Shown here: positions 30,339 to 39,640 of the stretch, in pieces | Layout of the letters: each line of letters opens with the position of its first letter | How positions within the stretch are numbered: the stretch's first letter is position 1 | From: Onchocerca lupi | Taxonomy: Eukaryota > Nematoda > Chromadorea > Rhabditida > Onchocercidae | Direction of reading: 5' to 3' | NCBI GenBank assembly: GCA_028564675.1 | Contig: JAOVVO010000003.1 | Span: 434,001 to 498,000, forward strand | DNA length: 64,000 nucleotides | The notes under the pieces: model-generated | What the model was told of the DNA's origin: nothing | Database searches by the model: none | What the model saw: the letters and a program-made list of their open reading frames with translations, nothing else | Program-made: the position numbers and the translations under genes

Positions 30339-30458
30339 ATACCTTTAAGAAGGCGGGTTGTGGAAAAGTCTTCTGCTTGGGTTAACAGGACAGAAGGCTA
30401 TCAAAGAAATAAGATTTATTTACAACATTCACTGAAAATTTTACATATCTTGCTATAA
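30339..30458 (+). pseudogene. C-terminal remnant of an IS5-type transposase
   Basis: The plus-strand frame from 30339 reads LRRRVVEKSSAWVNR and then GYQRN, ending at TAA 30456-30458. This matches the C-terminal (K)RRWVVERTFAWLNR...YER block of IS5/IS1031-group DDE transposases, whose E is the third catalytic residue. Upstream the frame is lost and no DDE domain or terminal inverted repeats were found. It is a short dead remnant; the match is from motif memory. Confidence 0.5.
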
Positions 30459-30590
30459 TTAAGGTTATGGTAAAAAGGAATTTACTTCAATTTTAACAAT
30501 TTGTGAATAACCTACGTAAATAGAATTTTTGAAAAAATTAATAGAACCTTAATTCTATTATGAAAAAGTCTATTTACTCTAACGAGTTAC

Positions 30591-32030
30591 CTACCTTTCT
30601 ATAAAAGATCTATCAACTGTTGCAATTATAGGCGTAAATAAGAATGATAAAAGAGTGCGGGATTGAGTAACTATATACACTTCTGCTGGCATACCGGGGT
30701 ACAGATATACATTCTTAAATTGAGCAAGCTCCGATTTTGGTATCACTACACGTACTGAGTAATAACGTCCTAATCTTGGGTCATCAAGAGCATCAGGAGA
30801 AATATGGCTTACTATACCATTAATTAAACTTAAACGGCGCGCACTATAAGCACTCAGCCTTACTTTCACTTTTAACCCTTCTAATCCATCAATGGAGACC
30901 GTATTGTTACCTTTTTTTTGTGCCGATATTATTTCCTCTATATTTCTGGTCTGAATTTTAGTATCTATTATTAAATCATCATTAGACGGCACTATGCTCA
31001 TAACCGGAACTCCAGATTGTATAACACCGCCTTCAGTATGGTATTTTATATCTGTAACTATTCCATCTTGAGGTGATCTAATTACTGTGCGCGCTAACGT
31101 ATCTTCTGCAACCATTAACCTTTCTCTTAAGTCAGCAATAGATGTACTGATTTCCTTAAGTTCGGTGTTTGCTTTTTCTTGAAAATCATTTCTCACGTTT
31201 ACAATCTCTAATTCATTTTCTCCAATTTTTTGCTGTGCTCGAGATATTGCAGCGCGATAATGACCGACTCTACCTTCAATTTCAGCAAACTGTTTTTTCA
31301 AAGCGAAGATATGCGACTTACCTATATAGCCATTGCTAAGAAGCTGTCTTTTTATTTCCAGTTCCTCAGCTATTAAGTTATATTGTTTAAGAGCTGCATC
31401 TAGTTGATAATTCAGTCCTGATAATTCTTCATGTAGCTGCTTTATACGTTGTTGCAGTACACCAGTTTTTCCTAATTCACTCTTGCGCTGAGAATGAAAT
31501 AATTCTATCTGATTTTTTACCACTTTGTTTACAAGCTCACTGTTAGACAACTTTTTAACTTCATCAGGAAACTCAATTTCATTTAATCCTGCCCTAATAG
31601 CAATCAATCTTGCTTCAGTTGTTAAAAGCGATAAGAGCTTCTCCTTAGCTATACTTAAATTTGCTTTCTCATTAACATCGTTTAGTAAAACTAAAGGCTC
31701 ATTTTTTTTGACTACTTGACCCTCTTTGACTAAAATTTTGCTTATTATTCCTCCTCCTAAATGTTGAACTACTTTTCTGCTTGAAGATACAATAACTTCT
31801 CCACTTGCACGTACTGCTCCATCAATTGGAGCTACAGCTGACCAAATACCTCCTACTCCAAAAAAAATGAATATTACCACCAAACCGAAAAATAGCGGTC
31901 CCCATGTTATTCTCAGGACTTCATTTATGTTATTTCCCTCACGCTTTAAAACAAAACTTGTCATCATATCAATTAGTATAAAAGTTCTATCTAAAAATTT
32001 TGGATTTTTTTTCTTTTTTATCTCTTGCAT
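30591..32030 (-). CDS. Type I secretion membrane-fusion protein (HlyD/PrtE family)
   Basis: A periplasmic adaptor of about 479 residues linking an ABC exporter to an outer-membrane channel. It has one N-terminal membrane helix (LFFGLVVIFIFFGVGGIWSA), a biotinyl-lipoyl half-domain (SSRKVVQHLGGGIISKILVK), a long coiled-coil hairpin (about residues 130-300), the second lipoyl half (TVIRSPQDGIVTDIKYHTEG) and a beta-barrel end. The ATG at 32030 is chosen; the frame opens earlier at TTG 32066. Its partner is probably the exporter ATPase at 25404-27176. No TolC-like gene is in the window. Confidence 0.9.
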   Translation of the reverse strand: MQEIKKKKNPKFLDRTFILIDMMTSFVLKREGNNINEVLRITWGPLFFGLVVIFIFFGVGGIWSAVAPIDGAVRASGEVIVSSSRKVVQHLGGGIISKILVKEGQVVKKNEPLVLLNDVNEKANLSIAKEKLLSLLTTEARLIAIRAGLNEIEFPDEVKKLSNSELVNKVVKNQIELFHSQRKSELGKTGVLQQRIKQLHEELSGLNYQLDAALKQYNLIAEELEIKRQLLSNGYIGKSHIFALKKQFAEIEGRVGHYRAAISRAQQKIGENELEIVNVRNDFQEKANTELKEISTSIADLRERLMVAEDTLARTVIRSPQDGIVTDIKYHTEGGVIQSGVPVMSIVPSNDDLIIDTKIQTRNIEEIISAQKKGNNTVSIDGLEGLKVKVRLSAYSARRLSLINGIVSHISPDALDDPRLGRYYSVRVVIPKSELAQFKNVYLYPGMPAEVYIVTQSRTLLSFLFTPIIATVDRSFIER

Positions 32031-32336
32031 ATTTATATTATCACTATGGCCAAGGAACCCTGTCAAAGAAAATCCGGTGCCCAGTTTTTAAAACTTGCTT
32101 ATTATACATTACTGTGAGCTTATATTAGTACTAAGGTAATATGCAAAAACTAAAAAATTCATGACCTAAGCATCTAATTTAGGCTAGAGCATCAGAATTA
32201 ATCGTTTAGTAACAACAATTTTGCTATATTTTATCTAAACTAAAGCTTTTAGCGAGTACCAAAGTTGTTTATGCATATAAGAAACCCATTGCTAACTAAA
32301 CAATGTTCTGCTAGTAATCAGAAAAATGAAGTCATT

Positions 32337-33071
32337 ATGTTTCAATTGAAAAGTAGAAAGTTTCTTGTTACTGGTGCTTCAGGTGGGATAGGTCGAGCAA
32401 TTGTAGAAGTTATGCATAAAGCCGGAGCAATTTTATGTATCTCTGGCACAAAAAAAGAGATTCTCGAAGGAATTGCTAAGCAGTATAAAAAGAACATGCA
32501 TGTACTTCCTTGTAACTTATCAAATGCTGAGGAAGTAAATCAGCTAGTAAATAAAGCAAGTGAGTTGATGGCAGGTTTTGATGGGCTTGTATGCAATGCA
32601 GGCATTACACGAGATGGTCTGCTATTGAGAATGACAGACGAAGCATGGCAAAAAGTAATTGATATTAACCTGAGTTCCACGTTTAAGTTGAGTAGAGAAG
32701 CGTGTAGGAAACTAATTAAGAATAACTGGGGAAGGATTATAAATATTTCTTCAATAGTAGGATTAACAGGGAATGTTGGACAAGCAAATTATGCAGCGTC
32801 GAAAGCTGGAATAATAGCTATGAGCAAATCTATAGCAAAAGAGGTTGCAAGTCGAAATATAACAGTTAATTGTGTTGCTCCTGGATTTATAGTCACTAAG
32901 ATGACTGAAGTTTTAACTAAAGAACAAAAGAAAAAAATATTAGATAATATTCCAATGAAGAAAATGGGAACAGTAGAAGAGGTAGCAGCAGGGGTTCTAT
33001 TTTTAGCAAGTGATGAGGCAAAATATATTACAGGACATGTGCTAAATATTAATGGCGGTTTATTTATGTAG
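32337..33071 (+). CDS. fabG: 3-oxoacyl-ACP reductase
   Basis: A 244-residue short-chain dehydrogenase that reduces 3-ketoacyl-ACP with NADPH in fatty-acid elongation. The cofactor motif TGASGGIGRA is at the N-terminus. NAG appears as VCNAGITRDGLLLRM, which favours FabG. The catalytic Ser-Tyr-Lys lies in INISSIVGLTGNVGQANYAA followed by SKAG, about residues 138-155. The frame opens 24 codons earlier at 32265, but the ATG at 32337 gives the family's N-terminus (FQLKSRKFLVTGASG) and usual length. Confidence 0.94.
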   Translation: MFQLKSRKFLVTGASGGIGRAIVEVMHKAGAILCISGTKKEILEGIAKQYKKNMHVLPCNLSNAEEVNQLVNKASELMAGFDGLVCNAGITRDGLLLRMTDEAWQKVIDINLSSTFKLSREACRKLIKNNWGRIINISSIVGLTGNVGQANYAASKAGIIAMSKSIAKEVASRNITVNCVAPGFIVTKMTEVLTKEQKKKILDNIPMKKMGTVEEVAAGVLFLASDEAKYITGHVLNINGGLFM

Positions 33072-33172
33072 TAAAATCTTACTTATGGACAAGCTATAGA
33101 CTTTACTTTAAAATAAGTATGCATAAACTAAAATTAGTTTTACTACATTAGTTTATTATCAAAGGCAAGAAA

Positions 33173-33520
33173 ATGGGCTCTATAATAAGAAAATTTTTAA
33201 ATATCCTATATGTGGTATTGCTTTTCTCAGGTTATCCAATTACTTCTGGTGGTGGAGGTACTGATATAGATGATACAACTGCTCAGGTAATATGTAACAT
33301 TATTGGTTATATCTGGGGGATAGGTGGTCCACTGATGACCGTGGTAATAATCGGTGCATCTTTGCTTGCAATATTTGGGAGAATGCCTTGGCCAGCTCTC
33401 TTTGCTTTAGGTATGTTTTGTGGTGTTTTTTTTGGCGCTAAGACAATCATAATGAAAGTTATACCTAATATGAATGATAGTGTAAAAGTTATGCTGGAAA
33501 ACTGTGGAACGAAAAAATAG
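33173..33520 (+). CDS. virB2: VirB2-like type IV secretion pilin (TrbC/VirB2 family)
   Basis: A 115-residue pilin precursor. It has an N-terminal signal-like helix (LNILYVVLLFSGYPITSGGGG), then two hydrophobic helices (ICNIIGYIWGIGGPLMTVVI, LFALGMFCGVFFGAKTII) separated by the short polar loop FGRMPWP, the TrbC/VirB2 layout. VirB2 forms the pilus subunit of the type IV system that delivers effectors in Anaplasmataceae. It stands alone between fabG and a minus-strand peptidase; other vir genes are not here. The start is the ATG at 33173, after a purine-rich AAGGCAAGAAA. Confidence 0.85.
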   Translation: MGSIIRKFLNILYVVLLFSGYPITSGGGGTDIDDTTAQVICNIIGYIWGIGGPLMTVVIIGASLLAIFGRMPWPALFALGMFCGVFFGAKTIIMKVIPNMNDSVKVMLENCGTKK

Positions 33521-33545
33521 TAAAATTGATAATGTGTTAAAATGC

Positions 33546-34826
33546 TTATCGTTTATTAAATTGTCTCATATCTTCAATTTGTAATAAGTAAGGACTGGCT
33601 TTTGGTAAAGTTCTAATAGCTAACTCAGCATATTTTATGAATTGTTCTAAATTACCTTCAATATGAGCTTTTTTGGTTAAAGCAAAATAATGCATTGCTA
33701 TATCAGCATTACGTTTGTATGCAATACCTAAATACTTCCAAATAAAGGCGTTACTTGGTTCTATACTTGCAATCTGCTCTAGGTAAAAAATTGCCTTCTT
33801 TACATCGCCATATAATAATAGAGTATGAGATAATGCAAGTTTCACCAGATAGCTGTTCCTCTCAGATAAGTACTTCAATGATTCTTCATAAGTTTTTATT
33901 GCTTCACTTAGATTTCCAACCTTATATAACATTTCTGCTTTTAATTCATATAGATATGGGTCATTATGTGACTTCTGAGCTAACGAATCAATTATAGCAA
34001 TGGCCTCTTTCATCTTTCCTTGCCTGTAGTGAACTATAGCATTTACGCATTCAGAATTATCTTCATATTTATCAGATAATATATGGATAGGAGAAAAGAA
34101 AGAATCTAGCTTTGCGACTATACGCTTAAACTTTAGTAATTTATCTGCGAGAATTGGCTTTACATCGTTTTTAACCTTATAATTCTGTACAGCAAGTATG
34201 CGCTTATCACTGAGTGGATGAGTGCGAAAGTACCCTTCGGTATTTTCGTGCTCAATACTCTTTAAGTAACCAAAAACCTCTTTCATACCTGAATTATCGT
34301 AACCGGATTTATCAAGGTACCTTAACGCATACCTATCTGCTGCACTTTCTTGCTCTTGAGAATAGTTAAAAAACAGTCTTGAGCTGAGTGCTATACCACT
34401 TAGCAAAATTGTATTAGTAACCTGAGGATTAATAATAGTCGAAACCATTCCTATCATATAGCCAATCATTGCTATTGATTGTAAATAGCCTACAGCAACA
34501 CTCATCTGTAATATATGACCAGCAGATATATGAGCGATCTCATGTGCTAATATGCCAAGCAAAACGTATGGCTCAGTTGAGTATCGTAAAAGTCCTAAGT
34601 GAATGAAAATATTATTATTATCAATAATAAAAGCATTAATCGAATTATCATTAATTATGAAAACTTTTACCTGGTCACCATCAATACCCGCAGCAGAAAA
34701 TAGTGGCTGTGCTAGCTCTTTCACCATTGCTTCTACTTCACTGTCTCCTATAATATTGACAGAGTAAGCATTATCGTAACATGCAAAAAAAAACAATAAG
34801 GTAAAAATTTTGATAATTTTAAACAT
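33546..34826 (-). CDS. Periplasmic M48 metalloprotease with TPR repeats (BepA/YfgC-like)
   Basis: A 426-residue exported protein: signal peptide (FTLLFFFACYDNAYS), a M48 zinc-protease domain with HEIAHISAGH near 94 and a downstream Glu in EQESAADRYALRYL near 155, then TPR-like helices from about 265 (YELKAEMLYKVGNLSEAIKT). This layout is that of BepA/YfgC, which works with the BAM complex on outer-membrane proteins. It converges on virB2 with 25 bases between the stops. Confidence 0.9.
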   Translation of the reverse strand: MFKIIKIFTLLFFFACYDNAYSVNIIGDSEVEAMVKELAQPLFSAAGIDGDQVKVFIINDNSINAFIIDNNNIFIHLGLLRYSTEPYVLLGILAHEIAHISAGHILQMSVAVGYLQSIAMIGYMIGMVSTIINPQVTNTILLSGIALSSRLFFNYSQEQESAADRYALRYLDKSGYDNSGMKEVFGYLKSIEHENTEGYFRTHPLSDKRILAVQNYKVKNDVKPILADKLLKFKRIVAKLDSFFSPIHILSDKYEDNSECVNAIVHYRQGKMKEAIAIIDSLAQKSHNDPYLYELKAEMLYKVGNLSEAIKTYEESLKYLSERNSYLVKLALSHTLLLYGDVKKAIFYLEQIASIEPSNAFIWKYLGIAYKRNADIAMHYFALTKKAHIEGNLEQFIKYAELAIRTLPKASPYLLQIEDMRQFNKR

Positions 34827-34902
34827 AAGAATTCTGTATTTGCATAATTTTTATGGGTTTTACATCTTAACACTTAAATGATATAAATTTATAAACGCTA
34901 AC

Positions 34903-35442
34903 TTAACTTTTTGACGTAGTTAATAGGTTTGTCGATGTAGTTAACTTAATCCTATGTTGTTCAACAAATTTAAGCAACTGAGGTAGACGCATCATAGAGC
35001 CATCATCGTTCACTGGCTCACACCCTACAGCTGCATAATTAAGGTCAACTAGCTTTGCTATCTCAACGCTTGCTTCAGTATAACCATTGCGTGCTAAACC
35101 TTCGCTATTGTTTGCAATAATAGGAAAAACATGACGGAGTGATAATGTCATCTTTGTGAGGCGTAAGCTTTTCATCTACATTACTTCTTTTCATAAACTC
35201 AAGACCTAGTCTTCATGTGAAGTTTTGTCGTAGCTAAAAATACGAGTCAGTTCCATATCTAATTATAAAGGCTACGTGTTTTGGCTTTACCTTTTCAGCT
35301 ATGAGATAATTACATCGCCTTCATTTTCCCTATTTTTGTTATCAACTAAAATAAACAATTTACCAGATCGAGCATCTTCCAATATATCTTCCACAGGAGA
35401 AATACAGGATAGATTAATCGATGCATAAGTGGCCTGTACCAT
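34903..35442 (-). pseudogene. ribB: 3,4-dihydroxy-2-butanone 4-phosphate synthase, broken
   Basis: RibB makes the four-carbon precursor of riboflavin. An ATG at 35442, four bases after the greA stop, opens a frame whose N-terminus fits RibB (SPVEDILEDARSGKLFILVD, then NRENEGDVII, which carries catalytic Glu/Asp residues). A TAG follows at once; a shifted frame continues (AEKVKPKHVAFIIRYGT) and stops. The C-terminal third is open again from 35175 (RHVFPIIANNSEGLARNGYT, then CEPVNDDGSMMRLPQL). About 50 central residues are missing or unreadable. It is dead by at least a frameshift and a deletion, and is the last member of the atpH-atpA-greA operon. Confidence 0.88.
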
Positions 35443-35445
35443 AAT

Positions 35446-35940
35446 TTATTTAAATTCAATCTTAACTATTTTATACAATTTCTCTCCACTTGGTACTATT
35501 ACTTCCACACATTCGCCAATTTTTTTGCCAATTAAAGCACTACCCAAAGGTGAACTAGTAGATATTAACTGTTTTGAAACATCAGCTTCGTACTCACCTA
35601 CAATTTTATAAATATATTCTACTTCACTACCATCATCATTTAACATGCTTAATGTTACGGTTGCGCCAAACATTACTGAATCGCCAGACAAGCTTTTCAC
35701 TTCTATTACTTCTGCATGCGAAAGCTTGCTTTCTAGCTCCATTATACGACCTTCGATGAAACCTAATCTTTCTCGTGCAATATGATATTCTGCACTCTCA
35801 GATAAATCACCTTGATCACGGGCATCAGAAATGGCCTGTATAATGGAAGGTTTCTCTTCTTTTAGTTTCTCAAGCTCAGCTTGCATGCATCCAAAACCTT
35901 CTCTTGTTATAGGAAACTTCTTAACGACGGATGAAGCCAT
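35446..35940 (-). CDS. greA: Transcription elongation factor GreA
   Basis: A 164-residue factor that rescues backtracked RNA polymerase by stimulating transcript cleavage. The N-terminal coiled coil carries the acidic tip DARDQGDLSESAEY near residue 45. The C-terminal FKBP-like domain has ISTSSPLGSALIGKKIGE. The frame opens at GTG 35949, but the ATG at 35940 is preceded by a good ribosome-binding site (AGGTGGTG), so it is chosen. It overlaps the tail of the atpA unit by spacing of only nine bases and leads into the ribB relic. Confidence 0.94.
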   Translation of the reverse strand: MASSVVKKFPITREGFGCMQAELEKLKEEKPSIIQAISDARDQGDLSESAEYHIARERLGFIEGRIMELESKLSHAEVIEVKSLSGDSVMFGATVTLSMLNDDGSEVEYIYKIVGEYEADVSKQLISTSSPLGSALIGKKIGECVEVIVPSGEKLYKIVKIEFK

Positions 35941-35949
35941 AATCACCAC

Positions 35950-37491
35950 CTACACGCAATTAAATTGAGTAATAAAATTATTCACGATACTTAAAATATC
36001 GTTTTTTATACCATTATTCATGTTGTTTGACAACTTTTTTAAAATTTCAGGGTATGCATTATGGAAATAATTGATAAGATCATATTCAAATTTATTGATG
36101 TTGCTTATTTGTATCTTACTTAACTGATCATACAAATTAGAAAAGATGTACATCAGTACTAACTGTTCTTCTATTGGCATAGGTGAGTGCTGTTTTTGCT
36201 TTAACAGTTCAATAAGATATCTACCTTTATTTAAGGACAATTGAACACTGGCATCAAGGTCAGAACTAAATTTTGCAAAGTCTTCCAATTCTCTATATTG
36301 AGCTAAACTTAACTTTACGGAGCCAGCAACTTTTTTCACAGACTTTAATTGTGCGGCAGAACCAATCCGCGAAACTGATAAACCTATATTTACTGCAGGA
36401 CGAAATCCTTTATGAAATAATTCAGACTCAAGGAAAATCTGTCCATCGGTAATTGAAATTACATTAGTTGGGACATACGCAGATACATCACCGGCTTGAG
36501 TTTCAATAATTGGCAAAGCAGTTAAAGACCCTTGTCCTTTTCTATCAGACATTTTAGCAGCTCTCTCAAGCAAACGAGAATGTACGTAGAATATATCTCC
36601 AGGATAAGCTTCACGGCCAGGAGGGCGTCTCAGCAGTAAGGACATTTGCCTATATGCTACAGCATGTTTAGACAAATCATCGTATACGACTAAGCAATGC
36701 ATTCCATTATCACGGAAAAATTCTCCAATAGTACAACCAGCATAAGGTGCTAAGAATTGCATAGGTGCACATTCAGATGCACTAGCAACAACTACAGTTG
36801 TATACTCTAATGCTCCACTTTCTTTTAGCTTATTTACCACTTTTGCTACTACTGAAATTTTTTGCCCGATAGCAACATAAACACAGTAAACTTTTTGGTC
36901 TTCATTTACTTTATCATTAATCTTTCTCTGATTTATGATAGTATCAAGCGCAATAGTAGTTTTCCCGGTTTGCCTATCACCAATAATTAGCTCACGCTGT
37001 CCTCTGCCTATCGGAATTAGTAAATCTATAATCTTAATTCCAGTCTGTAGAGGTTCATGCACAGATTTGCGATCAATAATGCCTGGCGCCTTAGATTCTA
37101 TGTCCATTCTACTTTTGGCTCTAATCTCTCCGCCTTTGTCTATAGGATAGCCAAGTGCATTTACAACCCTTCCAAGGGATCCATGTCCTACAGGTATCTG
37201 TACAACGTCACCACTGCATCTTACAATATCTCCTTCTTTTACATTACGGTCATTACCAAGAACCACTATTCCAGCTATATCATGGTCTAAATCAAGAACT
37301 ATCCCTTCTACACCACTTGCAAAAAATACCTTTTCACCGAACTTTGCTTCTTCAAGCCCATAAACCAGTGCAATACCATCAGTCACTGAAGTTACTTCAC
37401 CTATATTTTCTCGTTTTATAGGGTTATCAAATGCCTCAATTTTTTTCCGTATTATGTTTACTACCTCAGAAGCATTTATACTATTTTTCAT
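35950..37491 (-). CDS. atpA: ATP synthase F1 subunit alpha
   Basis: A 513-residue F1 alpha subunit. The P-loop is [13 protein letters not shown] near 172. Other blocks are [20 protein letters not shown] near 270 and the alpha-specific arginine in [13 protein letters not shown] near 370. The start ATG overlaps the atpH stop by four bases (ATGA), so the two are translationally coupled. In Rickettsiales the F1F0 genes are split; here atpH-atpA are without atpG/D/C. Confidence 0.97.
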   Translation of the reverse strand: MKNSINASEVVNIIRKKIEAFDNPIKRENIGEVTSVTDGIALVYGLEEAKFGEKVFFASGVEGIVLDLDHDIAGIVVLGNDRNVKEGDIVRCSGDVVQIPVGHGSLGRVVNALGYPIDKGGEIRAKSRMDIESKAPGIIDRKSVHEPLQTGIKIIDLLIPIGRGQRELIIGDRQTGKTTIALDTIINQRKINDKVNEDQKVYCVYVAIGQKISVVAKVVNKLKESGALEYTTVVVASASECAPMQFLAPYAGCTIGEFFRDNGMHCLVVYDDLSKHAVAYRQMSLLLRRPPGREAYPGDIFYVHSRLLERAAKMSDRKGQGSLTALPIIETQAGDVSAYVPTNVISITDGQIFLESELFHKGFRPAVNIGLSVSRIGSAAQLKSVKKVAGSVKLSLAQYRELEDFAKFSSDLDASVQLSLNKGRYLIELLKQKQHSPMPIEEQLVLMYIFSNLYDQLSKIQISNINKFEYDLINYFHNAYPEILKKLSNNMNNGIKNDILSIVNNFITQFNCV

Positions 37492-38048
37492 ATACAGTTT
37501 CCTATTTTCAATATTTCCATTTTACTTAAACTAACCAATCTATCTAAGTAACTTTTCAGCGAAGCATCGATTAAATTAAAACCGTACTTTACTATAAAAC
37601 CACCTAGTATGGAAGGGTCAACCACATTATCTACTTTCACTATATTACCAAGAAAGCTTAAAGATTCAGTAATTATTTTTATATCTGTTTCCTTTAAAGC
37701 CTTTGCTGATTTTATAATAACTTCTAATTCATTTTCATTTTCTCTTGTAAGATTCAAAAATTTTTCTAATATAAGGAGTAATGAACTAGAGCGCCTGTTT
37801 ACAAGTATCACCATAATAAATTTCACCAAGTTCCTACTCAAATTTTCATTTATAGAAAATATTACTTCTTTCTTGTGTGAGAGAGAGATCATAGGATGAG
37901 ACAAATATATAAAAACGTCACGTTGATTTTTTAAAAAAGTCAATAGAAATTTTACTTCTTTTCTTATAGTACTTGACTTATTTTTTGAGATGTAAAACAG
38001 TGCCTTAGCATAAGATGAGATTAGATTATTGTATTGGGTCCTTTTCAT
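37488..38048 (-). CDS. atpH: ATP synthase F1 subunit delta
   Basis: A 186-residue delta (OSCP) subunit that joins the F1 head to the peripheral stalk. N-terminal helices ([20 protein letters not shown]) and the C-terminal block [20 protein letters not shown] with SLKSYLDRL match the family. It is first in the operon atpH-atpA-greA-ribB(dead). The 23-base motif shared with the tRNA-Arg leader ends at its start codon. Confidence 0.92.
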   Translation of the reverse strand: MKRTQYNNLISSYAKALFYISKNKSSTIRKEVKFLLTFLKNQRDVFIYLSHPMISLSHKKEVIFSINENLSRNLVKFIMVILVNRRSSSLLLILEKFLNLTRENENELEVIIKSAKALKETDIKIITESLSFLGNIVKVDNVVDPSILGGFIVKYGFNLIDASLKSYLDRLVSLSKMEILKIGNCI

Positions 38049-38069
38049 ATTAAATTACCTAATATATAG
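38047..38069 (-). promoter_or_regulatory. 23-base motif shared with tRNA-Arg leader; possible atpH promoter
   Basis: Identical to 21646-21668. On the minus strand it reads through TATATTAGG and TAATTTAATATG, the last three bases being the atpH start. If TATATT is the -10 box the leader would be very short. No clear -35 was found. The identity of two AT-rich 23-mers at the same position relative to two minus-strand units is the evidence; the role is inferred. Confidence 0.4.
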
Positions 38070-38456
38070 AGTTAAATATCTTTAGCCTAACCAGTAAGGG
38101 TCTAGCCTAGAAAAGCTTAGATCTCAGAGAGTATAGCAACTAAAACTCACAATTATCGACAAAATTCATTATAAAACAGCTATTTAACTGTTAAAGGAAA
38201 ATATGTTAAAAATGAGAACTAGTAGTTAAGGTAATTATAATAGATTTCTTGGAGAAAGGAAAATATTTTCTATTTATATTTACTTTTTATTAAGCAGAAA
38301 GTATGTTATCTAAACACTGGTTATAGCTGTACAAGCGTTTTGATTTAAATCTATTTCAAGAGAATATTATTTAAGCAACTTAGGTAGTGGACAATATAAT
38401 CTAAAAACATCTTGATGGTTTTACTTTTCTCTTTTAATTTGAGACTAACTTTTCCA

Positions 38457-38700
38457 TCATAAGAGTGAGTTCACCAAACTATCTCTATCAAGATCAACTG
38501 TAAGGCGCACTCTTTTATGGTTTTTTAAACTCTTAACTTTTTCTGTTCTAGTCCTGCTTAACACAACTTTAAACATCATACCGTCAGAAATTTTAGATAC
38601 TAAAAACTCTTTGTTTCAAGCTAACTGTTTCTTTGAATAGCTCTTTTTTACTTGTTCTTGAATTATGCTACTTAATAAGGCTAGATAATTCAGCAGGATA
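38457..38700 (-). pseudogene. Decayed gene fragment, unrecognised
   Basis: A minus-strand frame of about 80 codons with one in-frame stop. It reads LALLSSIIQEQVKKSYSKKQ, stop, then KEFLVSKISDGMMFKVVLSR and KNHKRVRLTVDLDRDSLVNS before a TGA at 38457-38459. Further pieces in other frames follow downstream (SLKLKEKSKTIKMFLDYI). The composition is protein-like on both sides of the stop. No family could be named with confidence. Confidence 0.4.
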
Positions 38701-38871
38701 TTTTTAAAGTCTTTCTATCAAGAACTATATTGATTACTGGATCTATAAAAGTTTTACTGACGTTCACTATTATAGATATAATATAACATTTTAAATTTTT
38801 AATAAAATAGTTCATATGTTGCTAACACTTAATTAAGAAGAATTCTTGCTTATTTCAACAAAGAATTTCAA

Positions 38872-38899
38872 TTGTACTTGAATTGACTTAACTTATAAT
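38872..38899 (+). promoter_or_regulatory. Sigma-70-like promoter of ubiE
   Basis: TTGTAC at 38872-38877 and a perfect TATAAT at 38894-38899, 16 bases apart, about 43 bases upstream of the ubiE ATG at 38942. A ribosome-binding site AAGGA stands at 38935-38939. Confidence 0.6.
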
Positions 38900-38941
38900 A
38901 AATGACAAAAAATTGAATACTATATAACAATCGTAAGGAAA

Positions 38942-39640
38942 ATGGATAAATCACAATTAATCAAGAAGGTATTTGATTCCGTAGCAAGTCACTACGACAT
39001 CATGAATGATATAATGAGCTTTGGGATGCACAGGCTATGGAAGGACAAGATGGTAAATATTACGCATTTTGCAAAAAGCTCTAAGGTTTTAGACATTGCT
39101 GGAGGAACCGGAGATATAGCAATAAGGATAGCAAGAAGAGAACCAAGTATTCAAGTTACAGTATGCGATATAAATCAAAACATGCTAAGCAAGGGAATTG
39201 ATAAAGCTATAAATTTAAACCAACTTAATTTCAATTGGGTGTGCGCAAATGCAGAAAATTTGCCATTTGAAAACTCCACATTTGATTATTGCACAATAGC
39301 TTTCGGTATTCGAAACGTTTTTGACCGCAAAAAGGCTTTAAGTGAGGCGTATAGGGTATTGAAACCAAATGGAAAATTCATCTGCTTAGAGTTTGCTCCT
39401 ATGCATTACCAAAATGAGGTATTTACTAAATTCTATAACTTATATTCATTTAAAGTAATTCCCAAAATCGGTAGCATAGTTGCTAAAGATAAAAACTCTT
39501 ATAAATATTTAGTAAAAAGCATCAGAGAGTTTCCAACTCAGGCTGAGTTTCAAATGGAAATTGAAGAGATAGGCTTTCGAAATGTTGAATTTCATGATAT
39601 GAGCTATGGAATAGTGGCCTTACATATTGGAACAAAATGA
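38942..39640 (+). CDS. ubiE: Ubiquinone/menaquinone biosynthesis C-methyltransferase
   Basis: A 232-residue SAM-dependent methyltransferase for the C-methylation step of ubiquinone synthesis. It has the N-terminal [20 protein letters not shown] and HRLWKD, SAM motif [18 protein letters not shown], the [19 protein letters not shown] block, and the C-terminal [12 protein letters not shown]. Length and motifs are normal. It stands alone, behind a recognisable promoter. Confidence 0.95.
   Translation: MDKSQLIKKVFDSVASHYDIMNDIMSFGMHRLWKDKMVNITHFAKSSKVLDIAGGTGDIAIRIARREPSIQVTVCDINQNMLSKGIDKAINLNQLNFNWVCANAENLPFENSTFDYCTIAFGIRNVFDRKKALSEAYRVLKPNGKFICLEFAPMHYQNEVFTKFYNLYSFKVIPKIGSIVAKDKNSYKYLVKSIREFPTQAEFQMEIEEIGFRNVEFHDMSYGIVALHIGTK

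Larger units (their letters stand above)
38070..38941. other. Intergenic stretch with a decayed frame and the ubiE promoter
   Basis: About 870 bases between the divergent atpH and ubiE genes. It holds a minus-strand relic (38457-38700) and, at the right end, a promoter for ubiE, both listed separately. 38070-38450 shows nothing recognisable. Confidence 0.4.
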
